A DNA stretch of 64,000 bases, from the NCBI GenBank assembly GCA_049889415.1, contig JBMHDL010000003.1:1-64000 (forward strand). Reading direction: 5' to 3'. Under the pieces are notes generated by a model that searched no databases, was not told the origin of the DNA, and worked only from the letters and a program-made list of their open reading frames with translations. Every line of letters begins with the position of its first letter. Within the stretch, counting starts at the first letter, position 1. The DNA comes from JAYQKL01 sp049889415. GTDB taxonomy: Bacteria; Pseudomonadota; Alphaproteobacteria; RS24. Shown in pieces: positions 31,606 through 39,300 of this stretch. The translations under genes were made by a program, and so were the position numbers.

Positions 31606-32786
31606 AAGATTTCAATCAGGCCGGCAGCACCCATGCCGCCGCCAATGCACATGGTCACAACGCCATATTTGGCATTGCGTCGTTTGCCTTCAAGCAGAAC
31701 ATGCCCGACCTGACGCGCGCCGGTCATGCCATAAGGGTGACCGATGGAGATTGAGCCACCATTGACGTTGAGCTTTTCATTATCCAGACCAAGATGATCG
31801 CGGATATAGACAACCTGTGAGGCAAACGCTTCGTTCAACTCCCAAAGGTCAATATCGTCCTGCTTGAGACCGGTACGCTCCAGCAGTCGCGGAATGGCAT
31901 AAATCGGGCCAATGCCCATTTCATCCGGCTCACAACCGGAAACCGTGTAACCGCGCAGGGCACCGAGTGGTTCCAGACCGCGTTTTTCGGCCTCCTTGGC
32001 TTCCATGACGACGACAGCGGCGGCCCCGTCAGAAAGCTGTGAGGCGTTACCGGCGGTAACGAATTCGTTTTCACCACGAACCGGTTGTAGGCTTGCCAGT
32101 CCCTCAAGTGTTGTGCCCGGACGGTTGCATTCGTCTCGGTCAACGACATAATCAACAACGCTTTCTTCGCCGGTCTCTTTGTTGACGACCTTCATCTTGG
32201 TGTCCATCGGGACAATTTCATCGGCAAATATGTCAGCTTCCTGCGCAGCAGCGGTTCTTTGCTGGCTTTGCAGGGCATATTCATCCTGGCTCTCACGGCT
32301 GACATTGTAGCGGTGGGCCACGACATCGGCTGTTTCGATCATTGGCATCCAGTGAGCTGGGTTTTCATTGTGCAGGTCTTCCTCAACAAAGTGGTTGAGG
32401 TTAATACCGCCCATTTGCACCAGTGAAATGCTTTCAACACCGCCACCAATGGCAATTGGCACGCCTTCAGTCACGACACGACCGGTGGCCATGGCAATAG
32501 TCTGCAGTCCGGAGGAGCATTGGCGATTGACGGTTGTGCCGGACACGGTAACCGGGCATCCGGCGCTCATGGCGGCGACACGACCAACATTATGGCCTGT
32601 TGCGCCCTCTGGTATGGCACAGCCCAGAATGATGTCTTCCACTTCCCCGGCTTCAATGCCGGCGCGTGAAATGGCGTGTTTGATGGCATGACCGGCCATT
32701 TTGGCGCCATGTGTCATGTTGAAACCCCCACGGCCTGATTTGGCCAAGCCGGTGCGGGCGGTTGAAACGATTACTGCTTCTCTCAT
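31602..32786 (-). CDS. Thiolase (acetyl-CoA acyltransferase)
   Basis: This 394-residue protein is a thiolase with all three catalytic residues: C90 in NRQCSSGLQT, H350 in GHPYGMTGAR and C380 in CIGGGMG. Members either cleave 3-ketoacyl-CoA in beta-oxidation or condense two acetyl-CoA; the sequence does not clearly decide. It stands alone, 66 bases downstream of a metalloprotease gene. Its stop overlaps that of the convergent FkbM gene, so there is no room for a terminator between them. Confidence 0.92.
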   Translation of the reverse strand: MREAVIVSTARTGLAKSGRGGFNMTHGAKMAGHAIKHAISRAGIEAGEVEDIILGCAIPEGATGHNVGRVAAMSAGCPVTVSGTTVNRQCSSGLQTIAMATGRVVTEGVPIAIGGGVESISLVQMGGINLNHFVEEDLHNENPAHWMPMIETADVVAHRYNVSRESQDEYALQSQQRTAAAQEADIFADEIVPMDTKMKVVNKETGEESVVDYVVDRDECNRPGTTLEGLASLQPVRGENEFVTAGNASQLSDGAAAVVVMEAKEAEKRGLEPLGALRGYTVSGCEPDEMGIGPIYAIPRLLERTGLKQDDIDLWELNEAFASQVVYIRDHLGLDNEKLNVNGGSISIGHPYGMTGARQVGHVLLEGKRRNAKYGVVTMCIGGGMGAAGLIEIF

Positions 32787-32852
32787 GTTTTCCCCCTGTG
32801 AAAATTTCCCTAACCTATCTCATTCGGAGCCGCTTACAAAGTAAAAAGCGGG

Positions 32853-33368
32853 CTATTCGGGCGGCAAATGCAAGCCATGTTCCATATACGCATTTTTGAG
32901 AGTTTCCCGGGCATCCGGCCCCAGGCTGGCTTCAATCAATTTCAGGTGAGCGCTCAAAAATCCTGCGCCGTGTTTTTCCTGCCAGGGATTGACGGCATGT
33001 GCCAGCTCATGAAGGATGGTGAAATTGTCCCAACCGCCCATGGATGCTTTCCACATTTCCCTGGGTGCAAGGGAGATATGACTGAAGGCGATCTGTCCCG
33101 TGTCGGGGTCCGTTTTGAATTTTGTAAGGCCTAGAGAACGGCGGCGGACAAACCAGGACCGCTTCCCGAGACGCGGCATGGCTTTCAGGCGGACAGGACA
33201 GGGGCCGCCCAATGCCTGCCAAACAGGTAAGGATGTGATGGTTTCAGCGAAGTCCTGGCACGCGATCAGGGTTTCAAAGCGTTGGTGGTGGTGCCACAGC
33301 CTTTTGCGGGCCTGCCGCTCAGCGACATAAACGCGTTGACGGCCCGTATCATATTTAGCGGGTTTCAC
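32853..33368 (-). CDS. SprT-like zinc metalloprotease domain protein
   Basis: The protein has a clear gluzincin-type site HELAHAV with further histidine in KHGAGF, resembling SprT-like and related small metallohydrolase families. From the GTG start at 33368 it has 171 residues, with the zinc ligands H120 and H124, catalytic E121 and H133 as likely third ligand. The start is uncertain: the first ATG (33467) would overlap DUF962 by 97 bases and add a stretch that is the DUF962 gene in another frame; the GTG lies just past the DUF962 stop. The N-terminal RQRVYVAERQARK segment seems a plausible family start. Substrate unknown. Confidence 0.7.
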   Translation of the reverse strand: MKPAKYDTGRQRVYVAERQARKRLWHHHQRFETLIACQDFAETITSLPVWQALGGPCPVRLKAMPRLGKRSWFVRRRSLGLTKFKTDPDTGQIAFSHISLAPREMWKASMGGWDNFTILHELAHAVNPWQEKHGAGFLSAHLKLIEASLGPDARETLKNAYMEHGLHLPPE

Positions 33369-33370
33369 GG

Positions 33371-33709
33371 TCAGCTGATATTTTTGACGCCGGCCTTTTC
33401 CAGCTCCGGGCTCAGCCGGCCGGAAAGCCAGAGAAAATACATTCTGAAATCGCTGAATAATGACCAAAACGGGTATTTGAATGTAGCCGGCCTGTTTTTT
33501 TCAATTCTGAAATGACCAACCCAGGCAAAGCCATAGCCGACAACGGGAAAAGCCAGCAACAAGAGATAATATTCATTGAGGATGGCCAGGGCGAGAATCA
33601 GCAGGGCCAGAGTGGTTCCGATATAATGCAACCTGCGATTGGCCGGATGGCTGTGTTCCCTAAGGTAAAACGGCCAGAAAACCTTATAGCTGTCAATTTC
33701 ATTACTCAT
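33371..33709 (-). CDS. DUF962 / Mpo1-like membrane protein
   Basis: The 112-residue protein matches the DUF962 family. It has the conserved start FWPFYLREHSHPANRRLHYIG, two to three hydrophobic segments, and VGHFRIEKNRPATFKYP near residues 73-89. In yeast the homologue Mpo1 is an Fe-dependent dioxygenase in 2-hydroxy fatty-acid alpha-oxidation, with the histidines as ligands; the bacterial role is inferred from that. CAGAGGAGACGTCATC before the ATG at 33709 fixes the start against longer options. It is just upstream of the metalloprotease and probably co-transcribed with it. Confidence 0.85.
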   Translation of the reverse strand: MSNEIDSYKVFWPFYLREHSHPANRRLHYIGTTLALLILALAILNEYYLLLLAFPVVGYGFAWVGHFRIEKNRPATFKYPFWSLFSDFRMYFLWLSGRLSPELEKAGVKNIS

Positions 33710-33891
33710 GATGACGTCTCCTCTGATGTGTGCAGTTTGCTTAAATTTTTCATTGGATGCAAGGGAAAGCAAATCAGTGAGGGTGATAATGGCTTCAGGC
33801 ATTTTAGTCTTTGAAACAAACCGAAGCATTGCCATAATAAGGCAGCATTTATTGGCGCACTGCCATATAAGACACACATTTTGGGACAAAG

Positions 33892-35286
33892 ATGGTTGAA
33901 ACCAGCGAAAATGAACAGGATGGCCAGGCGCTGGATGCCGCGCAAGAGCAGTCTCAGGTCGGGTCGCTTGTCAGAGCGGCCCAAAAGGCTGTCCGTAAAA
34001 AGGATTTGGATGCCTTAAACAGCATTATTGACGGCGCGCATGCAGCCGATATCGCCGATATGGTTGCCTTGCTGGCGCCCGATACACGCCTGGAGTTCAT
34101 CCATTTGATCGGTGACAATCTGTCTCCAGATGTTTTTGCGGAACTTGATGAGGGGGTGCGGGCTGAGGTTGCCGGTGCGCTTGAAACAGACACGCTTGTC
34201 GCTGCGGTTCAGGAACTGGAAACAGATGATGCGGTCTTTGTTCTAGGTGAACTGGATGATGCTGATCAAAAAGAGATCCTTGATCAGATCCCGGAGTCTG
34301 AGCGGCTGGTCCTTCAGCGTTCGCTGGATTATCCGGAGGAGAGCGCAGGCCGATTAATGCGCTCAGATTTGGTTGCGGTGCCGCCATTCTGGACAATCGG
34401 ACAGACGATTGATTATTTGCGGGAAAATGAAGATCTGCCGGATGATTTTCATGAAATCCTGGTTGTTGATCCGAGTTATCTGCCGGTCGGAGTCGTTCAG
34501 TTAAACAAGGCTTTGCGGTCCGCCCGTCCGACCAAACTGGTGGAGGTTATGGATGAACGTCTGACGCTGATACCTGCCAATATGGACCGGGAAGACATGG
34601 CCCGCCAGTTTGAGCGGTTCAATCTTGTCTCGGCCCCGGTAGTCGAGGAGAATGGCCGCTTGGTGGGGGTCGTGACGGCGGATGATGTTTTCGAGGTGAT
34701 TGCGGATGAGGCGGAGGAAGATATCTTATTGCTTGGCGGGGTGGGCGATGAAGCGGTTACGGATACGGTTTTTGCCGCCGCCCGTGGCCGGTTCAACTGG
34801 CTCTTTGTCAATCTTCTGACAGCTATTCTCGCCTCGTTGGTAATCTCCATTTATGAGGCCAGCCTGCAGCAGATGGTTGCGCTGGCCGTTTTGATGCCGA
34901 TCGTGGCCTCCATGGGCGGTAATGCCGGAACCCAGACCCTGACCATTACCGTGCGGGCTCTGGCAACCATGGATTTGATGGCGGTGAACGCTGTTCGCGT
35001 CATTTTCCGCGAATTTTCCATCGCCTTGATCAACGGATTGCTGTTTGCAGTGCTGATGGGGCTGATCGGCGCGTATTGGTTTGACAATGCCGTTCTTGGA
35101 GGGGTTTTGGCGATCGCCATGATCGTTAACATGCTGGTGGCGGGGCTGTCCGGCATTTTGATTCCGATTGGGTTGAACAAAGTCGGCGTTGACCCGGCCT
35201 TGGCTTCTAGTGTTTTTGTGACGACCATTACGGATGTTTTTGGCTTTTTTGCGTTTCTCGGCTTTGCTACTTGGATATTGATCTAG
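33892..35286 (+). CDS. mgtE: Magnesium transporter MgtE
   Basis: This 464-residue protein is MgtE, a Mg2+ channel gated by cytosolic Mg2+. The domains are an acidic N-domain (about residues 25-150), two CBS domains (about 155-285) and five membrane helices (about 300-464) with VASMGGNAGTQTL near 340-352 and TTITDVFGF near the end, where the aspartate lines the pore. Length is normal. It is divergent from the DUF962 gene and followed by a Kelch protein starting ten bases after its stop. No Mg2+ riboswitch is recognisable upstream. Confidence 0.93.
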   Translation: MVETSENEQDGQALDAAQEQSQVGSLVRAAQKAVRKKDLDALNSIIDGAHAADIADMVALLAPDTRLEFIHLIGDNLSPDVFAELDEGVRAEVAGALETDTLVAAVQELETDDAVFVLGELDDADQKEILDQIPESERLVLQRSLDYPEESAGRLMRSDLVAVPPFWTIGQTIDYLRENEDLPDDFHEILVVDPSYLPVGVVQLNKALRSARPTKLVEVMDERLTLIPANMDREDMARQFERFNLVSAPVVEENGRLVGVVTADDVFEVIADEAEEDILLLGGVGDEAVTDTVFAAARGRFNWLFVNLLTAILASLVISIYEASLQQMVALAVLMPIVASMGGNAGTQTLTITVRALATMDLMAVNAVRVIFREFSIALINGLLFAVLMGLIGAYWFDNAVLGGVLAIAMIVNMLVAGLSGILIPIGLNKVGVDPALASSVFVTTITDVFGFFAFLGFATWILI

Positions 35287-35296
35287 AGTGGTGATT

Positions 35297-36250
35297 ATGG
35301 TGTCTCTTTTGCGTTTTCCCATTGGTTTTCTTGTTCTGCTACTGCTTGGTATCCTGTCCCGGGCGGATGCTGCAAAAGCCGACTGGATAAAAAGATCGGC
35401 ACTGCCCGTTGCCATTGCGCACAGTTCGGCAGAGTTGATTGGCGAAGAGATATTCGTCCTGCGGAATAATTGGCATGCCAAGGCTGATAATTTTTTTGAA
35501 GCCTATGATGTCACCGGCGATGGATGGCGTCCGCTCATGCCGCTGCCGGTTGACCGCTCGAATTTCGGTGTTGCTTCCTCAAGGGACAGGCTATTTGTTA
35601 CGGGTGGCATCAATCCGCAGTCGGAGCTGATGAGCGATGGGCTGTGGTCTTTCTCGCCGGCAATGTCGCAATGGTATCAATTACCGCCAATGCCCGGTGT
35701 CAGGGCTTATCATAAATCAATCGTTGTCGATGATTTTCTGTATGTGTTTGGCGGGAGGGGCCTGAACAGCAACAAAACCTACCGCTATGATATCATCAGA
35801 TCCGAGTGGCGCGTTCTACAGGTTGAGATGCCTGTCCAGCGGGTGGAATTTGCGATCGCTGAGCTTGGCGGTGAGATTTATCTTGTCGGGGGGCGGGGGC
35901 GCCAAAATGAAATATTTTCCGATGTCCATATTTTCAATCCGCAGTCGGGCGGATGGCGGCGGGGACCGGATTTGCCGGTTTCAATCAGCGGCGGCAGTCT
36001 TGTAGAACTAGACGGGAGGTTGCACCTTTTGGGTGGTTATGCTTTGGCGCCGAACAAAACGCTCGCTTCTCATTATCTGCTGGAACCGGGAGGGCAAAGC
36101 TGGCGAGCCTTACCGGCCATGCCGTCGCCACGCCATCATGCGGCTGCAGTTGATGCCGGGGGTAAAATCATTGTCATAGGCGGGGCGTTGGGTGTCGGGT
36201 TTTATGCCTTCTTTACGGCCTCTGATGATGTTTCGATTTACACGCCTTGA
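35297..36250 (+). CDS. Secreted Kelch-repeat beta-propeller protein
   Basis: The 317-residue protein begins with a signal-peptide-like stretch (MVSLLRFPIGFLVLLLLGI, cut likely after SRADA). The rest is Kelch repeats, each with a paired glycine (FVTGGI, YVFGGR, YLVGGR, HLLGGY, VIGGA) followed by tryptophan about 20 residues later, giving a five- or six-bladed propeller in the periplasm. I chose ATG 35297; a GTG at 35288 would add three residues. It is probably co-transcribed with mgtE. Kelch propellers bind proteins or sugars; no catalytic motif is visible. Confidence 0.78.
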   Translation: MVSLLRFPIGFLVLLLLGILSRADAAKADWIKRSALPVAIAHSSAELIGEEIFVLRNNWHAKADNFFEAYDVTGDGWRPLMPLPVDRSNFGVASSRDRLFVTGGINPQSELMSDGLWSFSPAMSQWYQLPPMPGVRAYHKSIVVDDFLYVFGGRGLNSNKTYRYDIIRSEWRVLQVEMPVQRVEFAIAELGGEIYLVGGRGRQNEIFSDVHIFNPQSGGWRRGPDLPVSISGGSLVELDGRLHLLGGYALAPNKTLASHYLLEPGGQSWRALPAMPSPRHHAAAVDAGGKIIVIGGALGVGFYAFFTASDDVSIYTP

Positions 36251-36286
36251 CTGGTCAAATGTTTCAAAAACGCTATTGTGACACCT

Positions 36287-36706
36287 ATGAGCTTGCATTT
36301 GATTAAACTCGCGGTCGGCGCTGATAGCATTGAGGATCTTCAGGATTGGCAGACTCATCTGATGCAGACTTACGGAAAAGTTTTCAATACCACGCGCATG
36401 GTTCCCAAAAGGGTGGGAGAGCTTCTTGACGGCGGCTCCTTGTATTGGGTCATCAAACGCAAAATTGCCGTGCGGCAGACCATTCTCGATATTGAGCCGT
36501 TCACCGACAATGCAGGCATCAAGCGATGTCATATTCATTTGCAACCGGAAATGATCAGAACGCGCCCGCAGGGCCGCCGTCCGTTTCAGGGCTGGCGATA
36601 TTTGCAGGGGGGTGATGCACCACTGGATTTGCCGAAAGGGACAGAGGTCGATGCCGACATGCCGGAAGCTTTGAGGGCGGAGCTGACGGAACTGGGGTTG
36701 CTATAG
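36287..36706 (+). CDS. DUF1489 family protein
   Basis: The 139-residue protein matches DUF1489, a family found mainly in alphaproteobacteria and without known function. Visible features are SLHLIKLAVGADSIEDLQ at the start, VPKRVGELLDGGSLYWVIKR near residues 41-60 and PFQGWRYLQGGDAPLD near 100-115. No signal peptide or membrane segment. ATG at 36287 is preferred to a GTG three codons upstream. Its last codon and stop (CTATAG) are also the last codon and stop of the convergent panC. Confidence 0.85.
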   Translation: MSLHLIKLAVGADSIEDLQDWQTHLMQTYGKVFNTTRMVPKRVGELLDGGSLYWVIKRKIAVRQTILDIEPFTDNAGIKRCHIHLQPEMIRTRPQGRRPFQGWRYLQGGDAPLDLPKGTEVDADMPEALRAELTELGLL

Positions 36707-37546
36707 CGGCGGTACCGGCATGTTATCAAGCAGTCGGACATCACCAAGACGGGCTACGACCAGGGCGCGCCTTCGCATGGAGCGGCTTGTATCCCGGCTC
36801 AGCGTGTCAGCGGCCCGCACCTCTAGATAGTCAACACTGTCAAACCCGGCGGACAGAATATCTTCAATTGCCTCTTTTACTCTATCTTCATAAAAATCCA
36901 ATAAAACAATATCTTGGCAGAAATTTTTAAGAATTAAGTTGAGCTTTCCGGCTATGTATCTTTGTGCCTCATTCAGATAGACATTGCGTGAGGACATGGC
37001 CAGACCGTCGGCTTCGCGCAGGGTTGGTCCGCCGAAAATTTTTATCGGCATATCCATGTCTTTGACCATTTGGCGGATAACGCAGAGTTGCTGATAATCC
37101 TTTTCACCGAATATCGCACAATCGGCTGAGGTCTGCTGAAACAGCTTATGGACGATGGTGGCAACGCCGGAAAAAAAATGAGGCCGCGTCTCGCTTTCCA
37201 GCTCTTGCGCCGGGCCGTCCATGACAATGCGGGTGACGTGGGCAGTCCCATACATGGTGTCTGCAGTTGGGGTGTACACCAGTTCAGTTGCTGCTGTTTC
37301 AAGTTTCAAAAGATCAGCTGCCATCTCCCTGGGATAACTCTCGAAATCTTCTCCGGGCGCAAATTGGGTCGGGTTGACGAATATTGAGACAATGATGCGG
37401 TCGCAATGCGGGCGCAAATGTTCAATCAATGACAGGTGCCCGTCATGAAGGGCACCCATTGTCGGCACCAATCCGACTTTGAGGCCATCAGTTTTCCAGG
37501 CGGCAACAACCGAACGCAATTCTTCAATTTCAGTAATGACCTGCAT
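36701..37546 (-). CDS. panC: Pantothenate synthetase
   Basis: PanC joins pantoate and beta-alanine with ATP to make pantothenate, the precursor of coenzyme A. The 281 residues show VPTMGALHDGHLSLI near 27-41 with the HxGH motif, VNPTQF near 57-62, GEKDYQQLCVIRQM near 150-163 and MSSRNVYL near 185-192. Length is normal. It lies ten bases downstream of an SDR gene in the same direction and ends in the CTATAG hexamer shared with DUF1489. panB is not in this window. Confidence 0.95.
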   Translation of the reverse strand: MQVITEIEELRSVVAAWKTDGLKVGLVPTMGALHDGHLSLIEHLRPHCDRIIVSIFVNPTQFAPGEDFESYPREMAADLLKLETAATELVYTPTADTMYGTAHVTRIVMDGPAQELESETRPHFFSGVATIVHKLFQQTSADCAIFGEKDYQQLCVIRQMVKDMDMPIKIFGGPTLREADGLAMSSRNVYLNEAQRYIAGKLNLILKNFCQDIVLLDFYEDRVKEAIEDILSAGFDSVDYLEVRAADTLSRDTSRSMRRRALVVARLGDVRLLDNMPVPPL

Positions 37547-37556
37547 TTATGGACCT

Positions 37557-38327
37557 TTACGGGCTTGCGGCGCCATGACTGTCGTCAATGACATAGGCAT
37601 TGGAAATGCCTCCGTCACACAGCAGGGTGGTACCTGTCACATAGCCTGCATCCTCACTCAGCAAAAAGGCGACGCTGCCGGCCATCTCCTGCGGTGTCCC
37701 GAGGCGCCCCATCGGGATATGCCGTCGGCGGGTTTCCCACTTTTCTGTTGTGTTGAAATAATGTTGGTTGCGCTCCGACATGACTGGCCCGGGGGCAATG
37801 CAATTGGCGCGGATGCCATGGCGTGCATGTTCAATGGCAATTTCGCGTGTTAACGCTTCGACCCCGCCTTTCGCACTTGTGTAAGCGATTTGTGCATAGG
37901 CGGAGGCGGCATGGGCCACAACAGACGAAAAGTTGACTATGGCGCCGCCACCAGCAGCGCGCATGGGTTCAATCGCTGCTTGGCATGTCAGAAACGTTCC
38001 AAGAAGATTGATGGACAGGGTGCGCTCAAAAGTTTCACGGCTTGTGCTCTCAATGCCCCCATCAGCTTCATCCAGGATTGCAGCCAGGTTGACCAGCCCG
38101 TCCAGCCCGTCCCAATGCGTTTTGATGGTTCCAAAAACGGTTTCGAGGTCGTCGGCGTTTGAAATATCCGCCGGAATCACCAGAGCGCCCGGCGCAGCGG
38201 CTTCGTGTGCTGTCCTGTCGGTCAAGGCAAGTTGACAGCCCTCCGCAACCAGCCGTTGTGTTACGGCCCGGCCAAGGTAGCCATTGGCTCCTGTCAACAG
38301 AATACGTTTGTTTTTCAACCCTTTCAT
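37557..38327 (-). CDS. Short-chain dehydrogenase/reductase (classical SDR)
   Basis: This 256-residue SDR has the cofactor motif LTGANGYLGR near residues 11-20, a catalytic tyrosine and lysine at Y149 and K153 in YTSAKGG, with serine at 134 or 135 in NFSSV, and the usual SDR C-terminus (GYVTGTTLLCDGG). Substrate is unknown. It is upstream of panC in the same direction, ten bases apart, and is not a recognised ketopantoate reductase. It is divergent from mipZ. Confidence 0.85.
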   Translation of the reverse strand: MKGLKNKRILLTGANGYLGRAVTQRLVAEGCQLALTDRTAHEAAAPGALVIPADISNADDLETVFGTIKTHWDGLDGLVNLAAILDEADGGIESTSRETFERTLSINLLGTFLTCQAAIEPMRAAGGGAIVNFSSVVAHAASAYAQIAYTSAKGGVEALTREIAIEHARHGIRANCIAPGPVMSERNQHYFNTTEKWETRRRHIPMGRLGTPQEMAGSVAFLLSEDAGYVTGTTLLCDGGISNAYVIDDSHGAASP

Positions 38328-38410
38328 GAGCGCACATTAGCCCTTTCGCAGTTAAAAGTGCAGTGAAAAAAGCCTTTGAAATGCTTATTTATTTCCCCCG
38401 TTTTGTCGTG

Positions 38411-38423
38411 GAATCATTATAAT
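38411..38423 (+). promoter_or_regulatory. GANTC site and -10 box before mipZ
   Basis: TATAAT (38418-38423) lies 32 bases before the mipZ ATG, and a GAATC site (38411-38415), the methylation target of the alphaproteobacterial enzyme CcrM, lies two bases upstream of it. No good -35 box is seen 16-18 bases upstream. In Caulobacter, CcrM methylation at GANTC is known to stimulate mipZ transcription, so the arrangement is suggestive. Confidence 0.4.
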
Positions 38424-38455
38424 CAAAACCATGGTAACTTGGAATGTGATGAGTC

Positions 38456-39298
38456 ATGGGTCTATTCGGTAAAAAAACGGGTAAAGCAAAACCCCCTTAC
38501 GTCATTGTTGTCGGAAATGAGAAGGGTGGATCCGGCAAGACCACGACAGCCATGCACATTACCGCGGCGCTCTTGGACAAGGGCTACAAAGTCGGCACGA
38601 TGGACCTTGACGTACGCCAGCAAAGCTTCACACGATATATTGAAAACCGGACCAAATGGTCAGAGGATTCCGGACGCAAACTGGCCATGCCCGAACATAT
38701 TGTGGTGCCGATTTCCGAGGGTGCCGCCATGGCGGAGCGTCAGAACAACGACAAAGAGAATTTTCTTCAGGCCATTGAGTCCCTGCGTGACGAAAATGAT
38801 TTCATAGTCATTGACAGTCCTGGCTCCGACACGTTCCTGTCCCGCCTCGGCCATGCCAGTGCCGACACGCTGATCACGCCGATCAATGACAGCTTTGTTG
38901 ATTTTGACCTGCTAGGGAGGGTGGACCCTGATACGCTTGAGATACTGGGGCCGAGCATTTATTCAGAACTGGTCTGGGAATGCCGAAAAGCCCGCGCTGC
39001 CGCCAATAGCGGCTCGATTGATTGGGTGGTGATCCGAAACCGCACCAGTCATGTTTTTGCGAAAAACCGCCAGCGTGTTGAAAAAGCCCTGAATGATTTA
39101 TCCGACCGGTTACGGTTCAGAATTGCCCCGGGCTTGTCCGAAAGGGTTATTTTCCGCGAAATGTATCCGGCCGGGCTGACCCTGCTTGATCTGACGGAAG
39201 ATGAAGCGAATATCAGCCTGACCATGTCGCATCTGGCTGCCCGCGCTGAGGTGGATGAATTGCTGTCGGCGCTGAATTTGCCGAAAAAGAAAAAATAA
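38456..39298 (+). CDS. mipZ: Division-plane positioning ATPase MipZ
   Basis: This 280-residue ParA-type ATPase matches MipZ, which forms a gradient from the ParB-bound origin at the poles and blocks FtsZ ring formation there. The start YVIVVGNEKGGSGKTT has the deviant Walker A motif (residues 24-30) and the segment TMDLDVRQQSFTRYIENR near 49-66 is characteristic of MipZ rather than ParA. FIVIDSPGSDT near 115-125 is Walker B-like. It is not next to a parB gene. It converges on the carboxypeptidase gene with stops two bases apart. Confidence 0.92.
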   Translation: MGLFGKKTGKAKPPYVIVVGNEKGGSGKTTTAMHITAALLDKGYKVGTMDLDVRQQSFTRYIENRTKWSEDSGRKLAMPEHIVVPISEGAAMAERQNNDKENFLQAIESLRDENDFIVIDSPGSDTFLSRLGHASADTLITPINDSFVDFDLLGRVDPDTLEILGPSIYSELVWECRKARAAANSGSIDWVVIRNRTSHVFAKNRQRVEKALNDLSDRLRFRIAPGLSERVIFREMYPAGLTLLDLTEDEANISLTMSHLAARAEVDELLSALNLPKKKK

Positions 39299-39300
39299 GC

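Noticed and set aside
32820..32860. Hairpin at the end of the metalloprotease gene as terminator
   Set aside because: The AGCC(C)GCTT stem has a bulge and no T tract follows it on the minus strand.
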